Assembly: GCA_028289605.1 (NCBI GenBank)
Contig: JANQON010000003.1
Span: 186,001 to 250,000, forward strand
Reading direction: 5' to 3'
Source: Hyphococcus sp.
GTDB lineage: Bacteria > Pseudomonadota > Alphaproteobacteria > Caulobacterales > Parvularculaceae
Length of the DNA: 64,000 nt
Below, one piece after another: positions 34,672 through 42,664 of this stretch (the first letter of the stretch is position 1; the number at the start of each line of letters is the position of its first letter). Below the pieces are notes generated by a model. That model worked only from the letters and a program-made list of their open reading frames with translations. It ran no database searches and was not told where the DNA came from. The position numbers and the translations under genes were made by a program.

Positions 34672-34702
34672 TTGTGTTTTTTCATCGCCATTGCGCTATA
34701 AT
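34672..34702 (+). promoter_or_regulatory. Possible promoter for DUF3667 gene
   Basis: A perfect -10 TATAAT (34697-34702) with a TTGTGT -35 at 34672-34677 and a 19-nt spacer. It lies 46 nt upstream of the DUF3667 ATG at 34748. Confidence 0.4.
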
Positions 34703-34747
34703 CTGCATACGGCGCCGGGGCGGCGCCGCGAGAAGGGGCGCGGGGTT

Positions 34748-35830
34748 ATGGGCGATTCAGCGGCGATTTCAACAAAGCCGGCGAAAACGAACGAGCAGGG
34801 CGTTTGTCAGAACTGTCTGACGCCGCTCATCGACGATTATTGTCATGTCTGCGGTCAGGCGGCGAAAGAGCCGCGCCGCGCGGTCATCGGACTTGTCCAG
34901 GACGTTTTCGTCGACACGCTCGCGATCGACGGCAAACTGGCGCGCACATTGGGCCTGCTGCTTTGGAAGCCGGGCGCGTTGGCGCGGCGCTATCTTGACG
35001 GCAAGCGCGTCAGTTATTCCCCGCCCTTCCGTCTTTATCTTTTCGCCAGCGTCTTCTTTTTCTTCGGCTTGTTCTGGGCGACCGACGCCCAGGTGGGCGC
35101 GTTCAGGGCCAGTCTCGGCGACACTGAGGCGGCGCTTGCCGAGCTTTCCCCGGAGGAGCGCGCCGAGGTTGAAGAAAACTTGCGGCTGGCCCAGGAGCAG
35201 TTTGGCGCGGCGAGCCCCGAAGTCGCGGCGATGATTGCGGAGCTTGAGGAAGCGGTCGTCGCCGACGCTGACAATGATACTGACACCGACACTGACGGCG
35301 CGGGCGATATCGAAACAGAAGAAACGGAAAGCGCCGCCAACGAAGACGTCTCGTGGGAGGACGCGAACTATAACGGGCCCGCCTGGTTCGAGCCTCATGC
35401 GCAGCGAATTTTCGAAGCAGCCCAGCGCGTGCGGGAGGATCCGCGCCTTTTCGTCGCTGAGATCCGTCAGAATGTTCCGCGCGTGTTGCTTCTTGCGCCG
35501 GTCGTCTATGGCTTCGTTCTGCTCCTCTTATATTTTTACCGGCGCAAATGCTTTGTGTACGACCATTTTGTCGTAAGCCTTTATATGCATGCCGCGCTCT
35601 ATGCGTATTTGCTGATTGCGCTCATCTTGAGTCTGATCCCTGTCGTGCGGGCTTTGTGGTTCGCGCCGTTGCTCTGGGGCTGGCTGCAGCCGTTCCTGAT
35701 GTTCCGTCAGGCATACGGCTCGGGCTGGCTGTCCGCATGGGGCAAGTGGGCGCTTTCTATCACCATCTATGCTGCTGCGTTCGCGGTGATCATCAGCCTT
35801 GGTTTTTCTTACGCGCTTTACCGGAGCTAG
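34748..35830 (+). CDS. DUF3667 domain-containing protein
   Basis: 360 aa. The N-terminal zinc ribbon CQNC...YCHVCG (C20, C23, C32, C35) is followed by the hallmark LWKPGALARRYLDGKRVSY segment and PPFRLYLFASVFFFFGLF. The middle is a long acidic stretch (DADNDTDTDTDGAGDIE) of low complexity; four membrane segments follow. Family function is unknown. ATG at 34748 with AAGGGGCG upstream. Convergent with pfp (12-nt gap). Confidence 0.88.
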   Translation: MGDSAAISTKPAKTNEQGVCQNCLTPLIDDYCHVCGQAAKEPRRAVIGLVQDVFVDTLAIDGKLARTLGLLLWKPGALARRYLDGKRVSYSPPFRLYLFASVFFFFGLFWATDAQVGAFRASLGDTEAALAELSPEERAEVEENLRLAQEQFGAASPEVAAMIAELEEAVVADADNDTDTDTDGAGDIETEETESAANEDVSWEDANYNGPAWFEPHAQRIFEAAQRVREDPRLFVAEIRQNVPRVLLLAPVVYGFVLLLLYFYRRKCFVYDHFVVSLYMHAALYAYLLIALILSLIPVVRALWFAPLLWGWLQPFLMFRQAYGSGWLSAWGKWALSITIYAAAFAVIISLGFSYALYRS

Positions 35831-35842
35831 ACGCCGCCGCTG

Positions 35843-37069
35843 TCAGTGACCGGCGTCGGTCTTGGCGCCCTTGGTCTGACCGATGCGGTTGAGCAAGTCT
35901 TCGAACCAGGCGGCGTCGATATCGAACGGCTTGCCGCCGGCGATGCGGTCGAATTCAATCGCCCGTATTGTATCGCCTCGGCCTTCGTCCTGGCCAACGA
36001 CCCCGCTGACGCCGTCCATGGCGCACGCCACCGCCTTGTCGCAGCAGTCTTTGATGAGGCGGAGATCGGCGGCGTTGGACGGCGCAGCGCGCGAAAAATA
36101 GCCGGACTTTTGCGTCAGGACTTTTTCAGCGCCGAGCCGCTTGGCGAAGTGTTCGCCGAACCATGCGCCGGGGTTTACCGCATCGAGCCTGACATGACCG
36201 AAGGCGTCGCGCGGCACGTCTTCGCCTGCGGCCTCCATCTCCTTAACAATCGCTGCGGCCCCGGCGCCTTCGGAAATGAAAATGTTGACGTTGTCCACGT
36301 CGTCCATCACCTGTTTGAGGCGCGCCGCTTCGGCCGCGATGTCGATCCCCATCTCCGGGACAAAGACCGCATGGATCGCCTTACGGTCCTTGCGCAGGCC
36401 GATTTGCGGCAGGAATTGGAGCGTTTCCAGGTCGTCGCAATAGAGTTTCGCTGTGTAGGCGGTGAGCCAGCCGCAGTGGCGGCCCATCACTTCATGCATG
36501 ATCAGCATGCGCGGACTTGCATTGTGTTCGGCGACGACATTGGCGAAAAACCGCGCGCCCTGTTCGGCCGCCGTCCAGGCGCCGAGGCTCTGCTTTACCG
36601 GAACAATGTCATTGTCGATGGTCTTGGGCAGGCCGACGACGTTCAGCGCGTGACCGTTCCGCTCAAGATGCGCGGCGAGACCAGCCGCGGCGATACTGGT
36701 GTCGTCGCCGCCGATGGTGTGCAGAACATCAATCCGATCCCTGACGAGTTGGTTGGCGGCGACGTCAAGCGGGTCTTCTCCTGCTTTGATCAGCCCCCTT
36801 TTCTCGCAGTCCGCCGCATTGGTCAGTTTCACCCGGCTGTTGCCGATGGGGCTGCCGCCATGTCCGTAGAGAATTCCCGCATTGGCGCGGATCTCCGGCG
36901 TCACGGCGATGCTGTCGCCGAGGAGCAGCCCTTTGTAGCCGCTGACATAGCAGATGATTTCCGTTTCCGGCGAAACCTCGCCATACCGGTCAATCAGGCG
37001 CCCAATGGCGGATGAAAGGCACGGCGCCAATCCGCCGGCTGTCAGGATTGCGACTCGCTTTATCGCCAT
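35843..37069 (-). CDS. pfp: Pyrophosphate-dependent 6-phosphofructokinase
   Basis: 408 aa from ATG at 37069 (a longer frame to 37114 is not supported). PPi use is indicated by GGDDTS (Asp replaces Gly of ATP enzymes) and Lys in PKTIDND; catalytic residues include the MGRHCGW motif. It phosphorylates fructose-6-phosphate reversibly with PPi in glycolysis or gluconeogenesis. Standalone gene. Confidence 0.9.
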   Translation of the reverse strand: MAIKRVAILTAGGLAPCLSSAIGRLIDRYGEVSPETEIICYVSGYKGLLLGDSIAVTPEIRANAGILYGHGGSPIGNSRVKLTNAADCEKRGLIKAGEDPLDVAANQLVRDRIDVLHTIGGDDTSIAAAGLAAHLERNGHALNVVGLPKTIDNDIVPVKQSLGAWTAAEQGARFFANVVAEHNASPRMLIMHEVMGRHCGWLTAYTAKLYCDDLETLQFLPQIGLRKDRKAIHAVFVPEMGIDIAAEAARLKQVMDDVDNVNIFISEGAGAAAIVKEMEAAGEDVPRDAFGHVRLDAVNPGAWFGEHFAKRLGAEKVLTQKSGYFSRAAPSNAADLRLIKDCCDKAVACAMDGVSGVVGQDEGRGDTIRAIEFDRIAGGKPFDIDAAWFEDLLNRIGQTKGAKTDAGH

Positions 37070-37248
37070 GTCGATGTCACCCGTCAGTGAAACGCGCCAG
37101 ACAGTGTTCGCCACGCTGCGGCCTGGGCAGGTTGTAGCGTAGTTTGCGCCAGACGCCTATCGCCCTCTTGGGCGCCCGTGCCGGGAGCGCGGCGCTGATT
37201 CGGCGGGAGAGGCCGCCTGGGTCCGGGCTCGCCGTGGATGCAAATGTT

Positions 37249-37830
37249 CTAAGCCGTCATCATCAATACGACCCTTTTTTGGGTTGCGAGCAACGTTTTC
37301 AGGTGCTTTAGGGAGCGCGCGTCGCGCTTGTAGCCGCGGCAAGCGGTTTCGATCTGGTCGGCGAACTGTTCAACCGTCAGGCCGTTCTTCTTTAGGTTGG
37401 CTGCGTAAGGCCGCAAGACGTCAGCGATGATATCGCGATTGGCCCGGAAAAACTTCTGCATGACGTCGCCGGCCACCTGGTGAGCCTCCGTGAACATATC
37501 ATGCGCATCCGGCTTGGACCGACTGAACTTAAAAGCGTCGACGGTGAATACGTCAAAAACAACGTCGAGTTTTTCCGACAAGCCGTCCGCCGCCTCAAGT
37601 CCTGCTTTCGCTTTCGCCCGCCACTGCGCACCAAGATATTCAATCGCCGCCCTGTAAATCTCGTCTTTGTTGGCGAACAGATTGTAGACCGTCTGGCGGG
37701 ACAGCGCCGCGCGCTCGGCGATGTCGCCGACAGACGTCTTACGCATGCCGTAAATGCCAACGAGCACAATTGTCGCGTCCAGGATCTGTCTTTCAGCTTC
37801 GGTCACAAAACACCAGTTGACAACTCTCAC
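37249..37830 (-). CDS. TetR-family regulator
   Basis: 193 aa if translation starts at GTG 37830. Helix-turn-helix: TSVGDIAERAALSRQTVYNLFANKDEIYRAAI. Longer (ATG 37878) and shorter (GTG 37806) starts are possible. It is divergent from a Tat-secreted hydrolase gene; a palindromic region lies between them (37853-37876), so the TetR protein probably controls both. Confidence 0.8.
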   Translation of the reverse strand: MRVVNWCFVTEAERQILDATIVLVGIYGMRKTSVGDIAERAALSRQTVYNLFANKDEIYRAAIEYLGAQWRAKAKAGLEAADGLSEKLDVVFDVFTVDAFKFSRSKPDAHDMFTEAHQVAGDVMQKFFRANRDIIADVLRPYAANLKKNGLTVEQFADQIETACRGYKRDARSLKHLKTLLATQKRVVLMMTA

Positions 37831-37852
37831 CGCTTTGTCAATAACTCCTTTG

Positions 37853-37876
37853 TTGTACAAATGGACAAAAATTGTC
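37853..37876. promoter_or_regulatory. Inverted repeats in TetR/hydrolase divergent promoter
   Basis: TTGTACAA (37853-37860) and GACAAAAATTGTC (37864-37876) lie side by side in the 60-nt region between the two genes. Likely operator sites for the TetR protein encoded at 37249-37830. Confidence 0.5.
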
Positions 37877-37890
37877 AAAAAGTGGAATTG

Positions 37891-38934
37891 GTGAAAAAGG
37901 GCCTCGCCATTTGCTTCGCGTCGGTAACCCGCCGGGAATTCGCCATGCTGGCCGCACGCGGTGCAGCGGGGCTGGCGGTTCTTCCCACCACCGCATCCGG
38001 TTCAGACCACACCCTTTCAGAGAGCAGCCGCATGACCCCCGAACAAGAAGCCGCCCTAATCGACCAAATCGCGAAAGGCGTCAGCTATTCATTCCGCACG
38101 CCCATCTTGCGCCGACCGTCCGACTATGGGCTCGATTATGAAGACGTCTTCTTTCCAGCCCTGGACGGCGTCATGCTCGACGGCTGGTTCATCCCGTCGA
38201 AAGGAAGCGAGAAGCTTGTTGTCTGCAACCACTTTATCGGCGCTAACCGTTATGGATATCCCGGCCATTTGGATCCCTGGACCGGAAACGGCGGCTTTGA
38301 AGTCAATTTTATCACGGCCTACAAGGCGCTTGTTGACGCTGGTTACAACGTTCTCGCCTATGATCTTCGCGGTCACGGCCATTCCGCCTGCGGCGCCGGC
38401 GAGATTACGGGCGTCGGCGCGATCGAGTGGCGCGACGTTATCGGATCCATTCGATATGTGAAGTCACGCAGCGACACGGCGAACATGAAAGTCGCGCTTC
38501 ACAGCCTATGCATGGGCTGCAACGCCACTTTTATTGCAATGGAAAAGTTCCCTGAGGAGTTCAAGCATATTGTATGCATGATCGCGTTGCAGCCGCTTTC
38601 AGCGGCGCCGTTTATCGAGCGGGCCCTGATCGACAACGGGGTCGAAAACGCGGTTGAGAAATTCAATGAGCGCTACAGCTACTATTCCAGTTTTCGGCAC
38701 GACGATTCAAACGCCATCGCCCGCGCTCACGCTGTGGCCTGCCCGACCATGGTTGTGCAGGTTAAGGACGACGCAACGACCAAGCCGTCCGACGCGCAAG
38801 GCATCTACGACAAGCTGCCGAACAAACAGAAAAAACTCCTCTGGATCGAAGGCACGCCCGTCCGATACGAGGGATACCGGTATTTCAGTCAGAAGCCGGC
38901 GGAAATGGTCGGTTGGTACGACGCCCACATGTAG
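37891..38934 (+). CDS. Tat-exported alpha/beta hydrolase with Cys at the nucleophile elbow
   Basis: 347 aa from GTG at 37891. A twin-arginine signal (SVTRREFAML, RR at 14-15, then AARGAAGLAVL) suggests folded export. The alpha/beta hydrolase core (VVCNHFIGANR, AYDLRGHGHS) has the nucleophile elbow HSLCMG, so the acting residue is C207 in place of Ser, as in dienelactone hydrolase. Asp in VQVKDDA may be the acid. I see no His at the canonical position (IEGTPVRYEGY), so the triad may be incomplete. Substrate unknown. Confidence 0.75.
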   Translation: MKKGLAICFASVTRREFAMLAARGAAGLAVLPTTASGSDHTLSESSRMTPEQEAALIDQIAKGVSYSFRTPILRRPSDYGLDYEDVFFPALDGVMLDGWFIPSKGSEKLVVCNHFIGANRYGYPGHLDPWTGNGGFEVNFITAYKALVDAGYNVLAYDLRGHGHSACGAGEITGVGAIEWRDVIGSIRYVKSRSDTANMKVALHSLCMGCNATFIAMEKFPEEFKHIVCMIALQPLSAAPFIERALIDNGVENAVEKFNERYSYYSSFRHDDSNAIARAHAVACPTMVVQVKDDATTKPSDAQGIYDKLPNKQKKLLWIEGTPVRYEGYRYFSQKPAEMVGWYDAHM

Positions 38935-39011
38935 ACCGCGCTCGCTTTCGTCGAGGACGTAGTGTTGCTTTGGGCTAAGGGGCAATCACTCAACCCCGCG
39001 CGCCTCAATCG

Positions 39012-39329
39012 CTAAGACCGCGCCGGCATGGCGTGTACGAGAGTCAGGAAATTCAGCGTCGTGCCGGCGCGTCGGTGTTCGGACAGCGCCTGATACGCGG
39101 GATCGGCGTACCAGGCCTTGGCGGCGTCTTCGCTGGGAAACTTGAAAATGACGACGCGGCCGGCGAGGGGTTGCTCGCCCTCCAGCGTGATTGCGTTATC
39201 GTCGAAGGTGACAAACGCGCCGCCATGCTTTTTCAACAGCGGAAAGAAGCCCTTCTCGTAGACGCGGTACGCGTCCGGATCGGAAATCGCGCTTAAGTTT
39301 ACAATCATGAAAACGGGCGTCTCGGTCAT
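39012..39329 (-). CDS. DUF1330 domain-containing protein (second copy)
   Basis: 105 aa. MIVNLSAISDPDAYRVYEKG and VVIFKFPSEDAAKAWYADPAYQAL match DUF1330, as in the 13105-13404 protein, though sequences are clearly different. Convergent with the Tat-hydrolase gene (gap 77 nt). Function unknown. Confidence 0.82.
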   Translation of the reverse strand: MTETPVFMIVNLSAISDPDAYRVYEKGFFPLLKKHGGAFVTFDDNAITLEGEQPLAGRVVIFKFPSEDAAKAWYADPAYQALSEHRRAGTTLNFLTLVHAMPARS

Positions 39330-39449
39330 GAGTTTCTTCCTTCAATCGCTGAGCGATTATACGGGAGCGCTGCGGTTTCGCACCGGAAAACCACAGACGA
39401 TCGCGCGTGCGACGAAAGAGGCGCTGCGCTGTGCGAGGCGCCGGGCGCG

Positions 39450-40022
39450 TTACCGCGGCGCAACGCCGAACAGCGCCTGGTGCGCCCACAACAGAATGAA
39501 CAGATACGCGCCGCCGCCGACCACGAGCGCAATGAGGTCATTCAAAAGCGTCGGCGCGGCGGCATCTCCAGGCGCCGGCGCCCGGCGGAGGACGGCCAGA
39601 AAATCGATGATCGCATAAAGACCGAACGCGCCGAACAGCAACAGCGCCTTCACATCCGGCGCGATGAGCAGATGCGCGCCCGCCCACAAGATGACGCCTG
39701 ACAGCATTGGGTGTTTCACCCAGGCTTTGAAATGCGTCGGCGGCGCATAGGCTGAAACAAGCAACACAAACGCCGCGGCCATCATGATCAGCGCCGCACT
39801 GCGCGCCCAAGCGGGCCCGACATAGAGCGGGACCGCCGCCGGCGCCGACCAATAGCCGTAGACAATCAGGCCAAGCCCGACGGCGGAGACGAGACTGTAA
39901 AGACCCATATAGGGCCCTTCGCCCATGCGCTGTTTGATGTCGCGTTGCGGATCGCGGCTGCGGAAAGCGGAGTAAAAGTGGGCGGCGAAGAAAACGGCTA
40001 ACCCGAGCACTAAAAAGGTCAT
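39450..40022 (-). CDS. NnrU family membrane protein
   Basis: 190 aa, about six membrane helices. AHFYSAFRSR, MGLYSLVSAVGLGLIVYGYW and HPMLSGVILWAGAHLL are NnrU/isoprenoid-biosynthesis-linked (MULT/NnrU) signatures. NnrU is found with nitrite and nitric oxide reductase genes in some bacteria, but none are present here. ATG at 40022; the 12 upstream in-frame codons lack a start. Divergent from a TetR gene. Confidence 0.85.
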   Translation of the reverse strand: MTFLVLGLAVFFAAHFYSAFRSRDPQRDIKQRMGEGPYMGLYSLVSAVGLGLIVYGYWSAPAAVPLYVGPAWARSAALIMMAAAFVLLVSAYAPPTHFKAWVKHPMLSGVILWAGAHLLIAPDVKALLLFGAFGLYAIIDFLAVLRRAPAPGDAAAPTLLNDLIALVVGGGAYLFILLWAHQALFGVAPR

Positions 40023-40056
40023 GAGCAATAGCCCTTCTCGTCTTGCTTGCCGGCGC

Positions 40057-40084
40057 ACGATAGCCTATATCTTTACAGTGTCAA
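40057..40084 (-). promoter_or_regulatory. Probable promoter of the NnrU gene, with an overlapping TetR-type site
   Basis: On the minus strand, TTGACA (40079-40084) and TATCGT (40057-40062) with a 16-nt spacer. The 13-bp near-palindrome TTTACAGTGTCAA (40072-40084) covers the -35 and may be an operator for the divergent TetR. Confidence 0.5.
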
Positions 40085-40129
40085 GTTTGGATATCCCTTC
40101 ACTCGAACGCCGACTGCAATACGGAGATC

Positions 40130-40717
40130 ATGACGAAGCCCGCTTATCACCACGGCGACCTGCGCCGCGCGCTCATCGACGCCGCTCATGAGGAGTTGGA
40201 GGCGCAGGGCGTTGAAGCCTTGTCGTTGCGCCGCGTCGCCAAGCGCGCCGGCGTCAGTCATGCGGCGCCGGCCCATCACTTCGTGAACGCCGCCGGATTG
40301 CTGACCGCGCTTACCGCCGAAGGGTTTCGCCGTTTCGCTGCGGCGCTGAAGACGGCGCAGGAAAAAGCGGCGACGCGGCGGCAAGACCCCTTAACCGCGG
40401 CGGGCGCGGCCTATGTTGAATTCGCTCTCGCCAATCCGGAACTCTTCTCTTTGATGTTCGCGTCGGCGAAACCGGATTTCGACGATCCGGAACTCGACGC
40501 CGCCTCCATGACGGCGTTCCAGAACTTTCTGCAGACGGTCGACAGCAGCGCGAGCGCAAAAGACCGCGGCGGCGACGTCAACATCCCGGCCATGCAGCGC
40601 TGGTCAACCGTTCACGGGCTGGCGACTCTGTTGCTGACCGGCCGTATGCGCTCGGTCCTGTCGCTTTCCGCGGCGAAGAGAAAAGCGGCGATTGTAGAGA
40701 TCCTGAGCGAGGCGTGA
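40130..40717 (+). CDS. TetR-family regulator (YHHGDLR type)
   Basis: 195 aa. Starts with AYHHGDLRRALIDAA and has HTH VAKRAGVSHAAPAHHFVNAAGL. The same subfamily occurs at 61914-62507, where it controls alkB. Divergent from the NnrU gene (107 nt), so it may repress nnrU and itself. Confidence 0.85.
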   Translation: MTKPAYHHGDLRRALIDAAHEELEAQGVEALSLRRVAKRAGVSHAAPAHHFVNAAGLLTALTAEGFRRFAAALKTAQEKAATRRQDPLTAAGAAYVEFALANPELFSLMFASAKPDFDDPELDAASMTAFQNFLQTVDSSASAKDRGGDVNIPAMQRWSTVHGLATLLLTGRMRSVLSLSAAKRKAAIVEILSEA

Positions 40718-40754
40718 CGGCGGCGACCCGATCAAAGCGCCGTTGCGATAGGCC

Positions 40755-40785
40755 TTGACATGAAAGGCTAATACTATTAGCCTTT
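40755..40785 (+). promoter_or_regulatory. Promoter with perfect 23-bp palindromic operator
   Basis: TTGACA (40755-40760) is followed directly by AAAGGCTAATA (40763-40773), a central C and its exact complement TATTAGCCTTT (40775-40785). It lies 25 nt upstream of the DUF4260 start. Confidence 0.75.
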
Positions 40786-40810
40786 ATGCTGAGCTATTGA
40801 GGAAAAAGCG

Positions 40811-41191
40811 ATGTCGGATTCCGCGCAGTGGTCATCGTGGTTGAGAGTGGAAAACCTGTTGATTTTCATCGCCGCCGCAGCCGCTTATCACATTGGCGAT
40901 TATCGCTGGTGGGTTTTCTTTGCGCTTTTTTTGATCCCCGACCTGTCGATGCTGGGATACTTCGCGGGACGCCGCGTCGGCGCTGTTGCTTACAATATCA
41001 CGCATGCGTATCTGGGGCCGGCCGGGCTGTTGATCTATGCTATGACGACGGGAAAGCACGACCTTTACCCATTCGGCGTCATTTGGATAGCTCACATTGC
41101 CGCTGACCGGGCATTGGGTTATGGCCTCAAAAGCGTCAGCGGGTTCCGACACACCCATCTCGGCTATGTGGGCAAACGCCCTGCGACATGA
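40811..41191 (+). CDS. DUF4260 domain-containing membrane protein
   Basis: 126 aa, three to four membrane segments. ENLLIFIAAAAAYH, WWVFFALFLIPDLSMLGYF and GYGLKSVSGFRHTHLG are typical of DUF4260, a small family of unknown function. It follows the palindromic promoter at 40755 and is followed 13 nt later by a TetR gene, forming an autoregulated pair. Confidence 0.88.
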   Translation: MSDSAQWSSWLRVENLLIFIAAAAAYHIGDYRWWVFFALFLIPDLSMLGYFAGRRVGAVAYNITHAYLGPAGLLIYAMTTGKHDLYPFGVIWIAHIAADRALGYGLKSVSGFRHTHLGYVGKRPAT

Positions 41192-41204
41192 AAAAGACAT
41201 TGGA

Positions 41205-41756
41205 ATGGCCTTTCCATCTAAAACCAGTGCGGATCAGGTCATTCACGCCGCCATGACGGTGATCGGCGAAGACGGCGTGGATGGGTTGACGGTTTCGCGG
41301 CTGGCGAACCGTCTCGGCATCAAAGCGCCATCACTGTACAAACGGTTTTCCGGAAGAGACGCGATCCTCGCAGAAGTTGAGCGCAAAGTGTTCGCCATGC
41401 TTGGCGCCGCCTTGGAGAGGTCCCGGAAGGAGGCCGATCCCGCAATGTCTCTGCTTGCAGCCTGTCGGGCCCATCGCGCGTTCGCCAAAAAACATGTGCG
41501 CCTTTACCCGCTGCTCTTTTCGCAGACCCGCCTGAACGATAAAGAGGCGCAGGAGGTCCGCTATCAGGCGGCCGATTCGATCTTAAAGATCTTTCAGGAC
41601 GACAAACCCGACGTTGCGTTGAAAAAGGCGCGGACGATGACCGCCTTTGTTCACGGATTTGTATCGATAGAGATTGCGAGCGGTTTCCAGATGGGCGGCG
41701 ACGTTGACGCGGCGTTCGACTTTGGAGCTAAAGCGATTGTAGATAGTTTGGCGTGA
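41205..41756 (+). CDS. TetR-family regulator of the DUF4260 operon
   Basis: 183 aa from ATG at 41205; the longer frame overlaps the DUF4260 gene. HTH: VSRLANRLGIKAPSLYKRFSGRDAILAEVERKV. The pair shares the upstream promoter with a 23-bp perfect palindrome, so the protein probably binds it. Confidence 0.85.
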   Translation: MAFPSKTSADQVIHAAMTVIGEDGVDGLTVSRLANRLGIKAPSLYKRFSGRDAILAEVERKVFAMLGAALERSRKEADPAMSLLAACRAHRAFAKKHVRLYPLLFSQTRLNDKEAQEVRYQAADSILKIFQDDKPDVALKKARTMTAFVHGFVSIEIASGFQMGGDVDAAFDFGAKAIVDSLA

Positions 41757-41834
41757 TCAGTTCACCGACAAACCCTACACTAAACCTGTCATGCGAACGG
41801 TTCAGCGTCGTCGAAACTCGGCCACCAGCCCCTT

Positions 41835-42653
41835 TCACGCGTCGCGCACCACGCGCGCGATCAGGCGCTGATAGCGCGCCGGAAACAGGCGCTGGATCAG
41901 CGACAAAAGATGCGCATCGGCGCCGACCATGACCCGGCGTTTTCGCTTCGCTGCGCCCTCGATGATGATGCGTGCGGCTTTTTCCGGCGAGGTGCGGGCG
42001 GCTTTGTCAAAGCGTTTAACGAACTTCTCTCGGTTCGCCGTCCCCGGCGGCAACGCGTCGATTTCCGCGTTGCGGGCGATATTGGTGGCGACGCCTCCCG
42101 GATGCACCGACGTGACGGCGACGCCGCGGGGCTTCAATTCCTGGGCGAGGCTCTCGGAAAATCCGCGTACGGCGAATTTCGACGCGCAGTAATGCGCTTG
42201 TCCCGGCACGCCGATGACGCCGAAGATCGACGAGATGTTGACGACGCCGCCCTTGGTTTCGAGAAGCTGGGGCATCAACGCCCGCGTCATGTCGACGAGC
42301 CCGTGAAAATTGACGTCCATGACCCGGTCGTATGACGCCGCCGGCGTATCGGTGAAGTCGCCTACGCGCGAGAGACCGGCTACATTGAAAAGGTAGTCTG
42401 CTGCGCCCCAATTGGCGGCGAGGTCGGCGGCGTAGCCGTTGATCGCGTTTCGGTCGGCGACGTCGAGGCGGTCGTAGCGGTGGCGGTTGTCGGCGGCGCC
42501 GATCAACGCGCGCGTCTCGTCGAGGCCGTTTTCGTCAATGTCGGACAGCGCCAGAACCGCGCCGCGGGCCGCGAGATCGAGCGCTATGGCGCGGCTGATG
42601 CCGGAGCCAGCGCCCGTGAGGACGCAGCGTTTCTCCGCAAACGAATGATTCAT
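41835..42653 (-). CDS. Classical SDR family oxidoreductase
   Basis: 272 aa. TGAGSGISRAIA (cofactor loop), FNVAGLS, NISSIFG and the catalytic YCASK are all present, followed by the C-terminal lid (PARYQRLIARVVRDA). Acidic DIDE in the second strand suggests NAD preference. Substrate unknown; may act on lipids. The TonB-like gene lies 11 nt beyond the start codon on the same strand. Confidence 0.88.
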   Translation of the reverse strand: MNHSFAEKRCVLTGAGSGISRAIALDLAARGAVLALSDIDENGLDETRALIGAADNRHRYDRLDVADRNAINGYAADLAANWGAADYLFNVAGLSRVGDFTDTPAASYDRVMDVNFHGLVDMTRALMPQLLETKGGVVNISSIFGVIGVPGQAHYCASKFAVRGFSESLAQELKPRGVAVTSVHPGGVATNIARNAEIDALPPGTANREKFVKRFDKAARTSPEKAARIIIEGAAKRKRRVMVGADAHLLSLIQRLFPARYQRLIARVVRDA

Positions 42654-42664
42654 AAGGGTTCGGG

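Noticed and set aside
37480-37890. 137-residue extension of the Tat hydrolase
   Set aside because: It would overlap the divergent TetR gene antisense and hide the twin-arginine signal in the middle of the protein.
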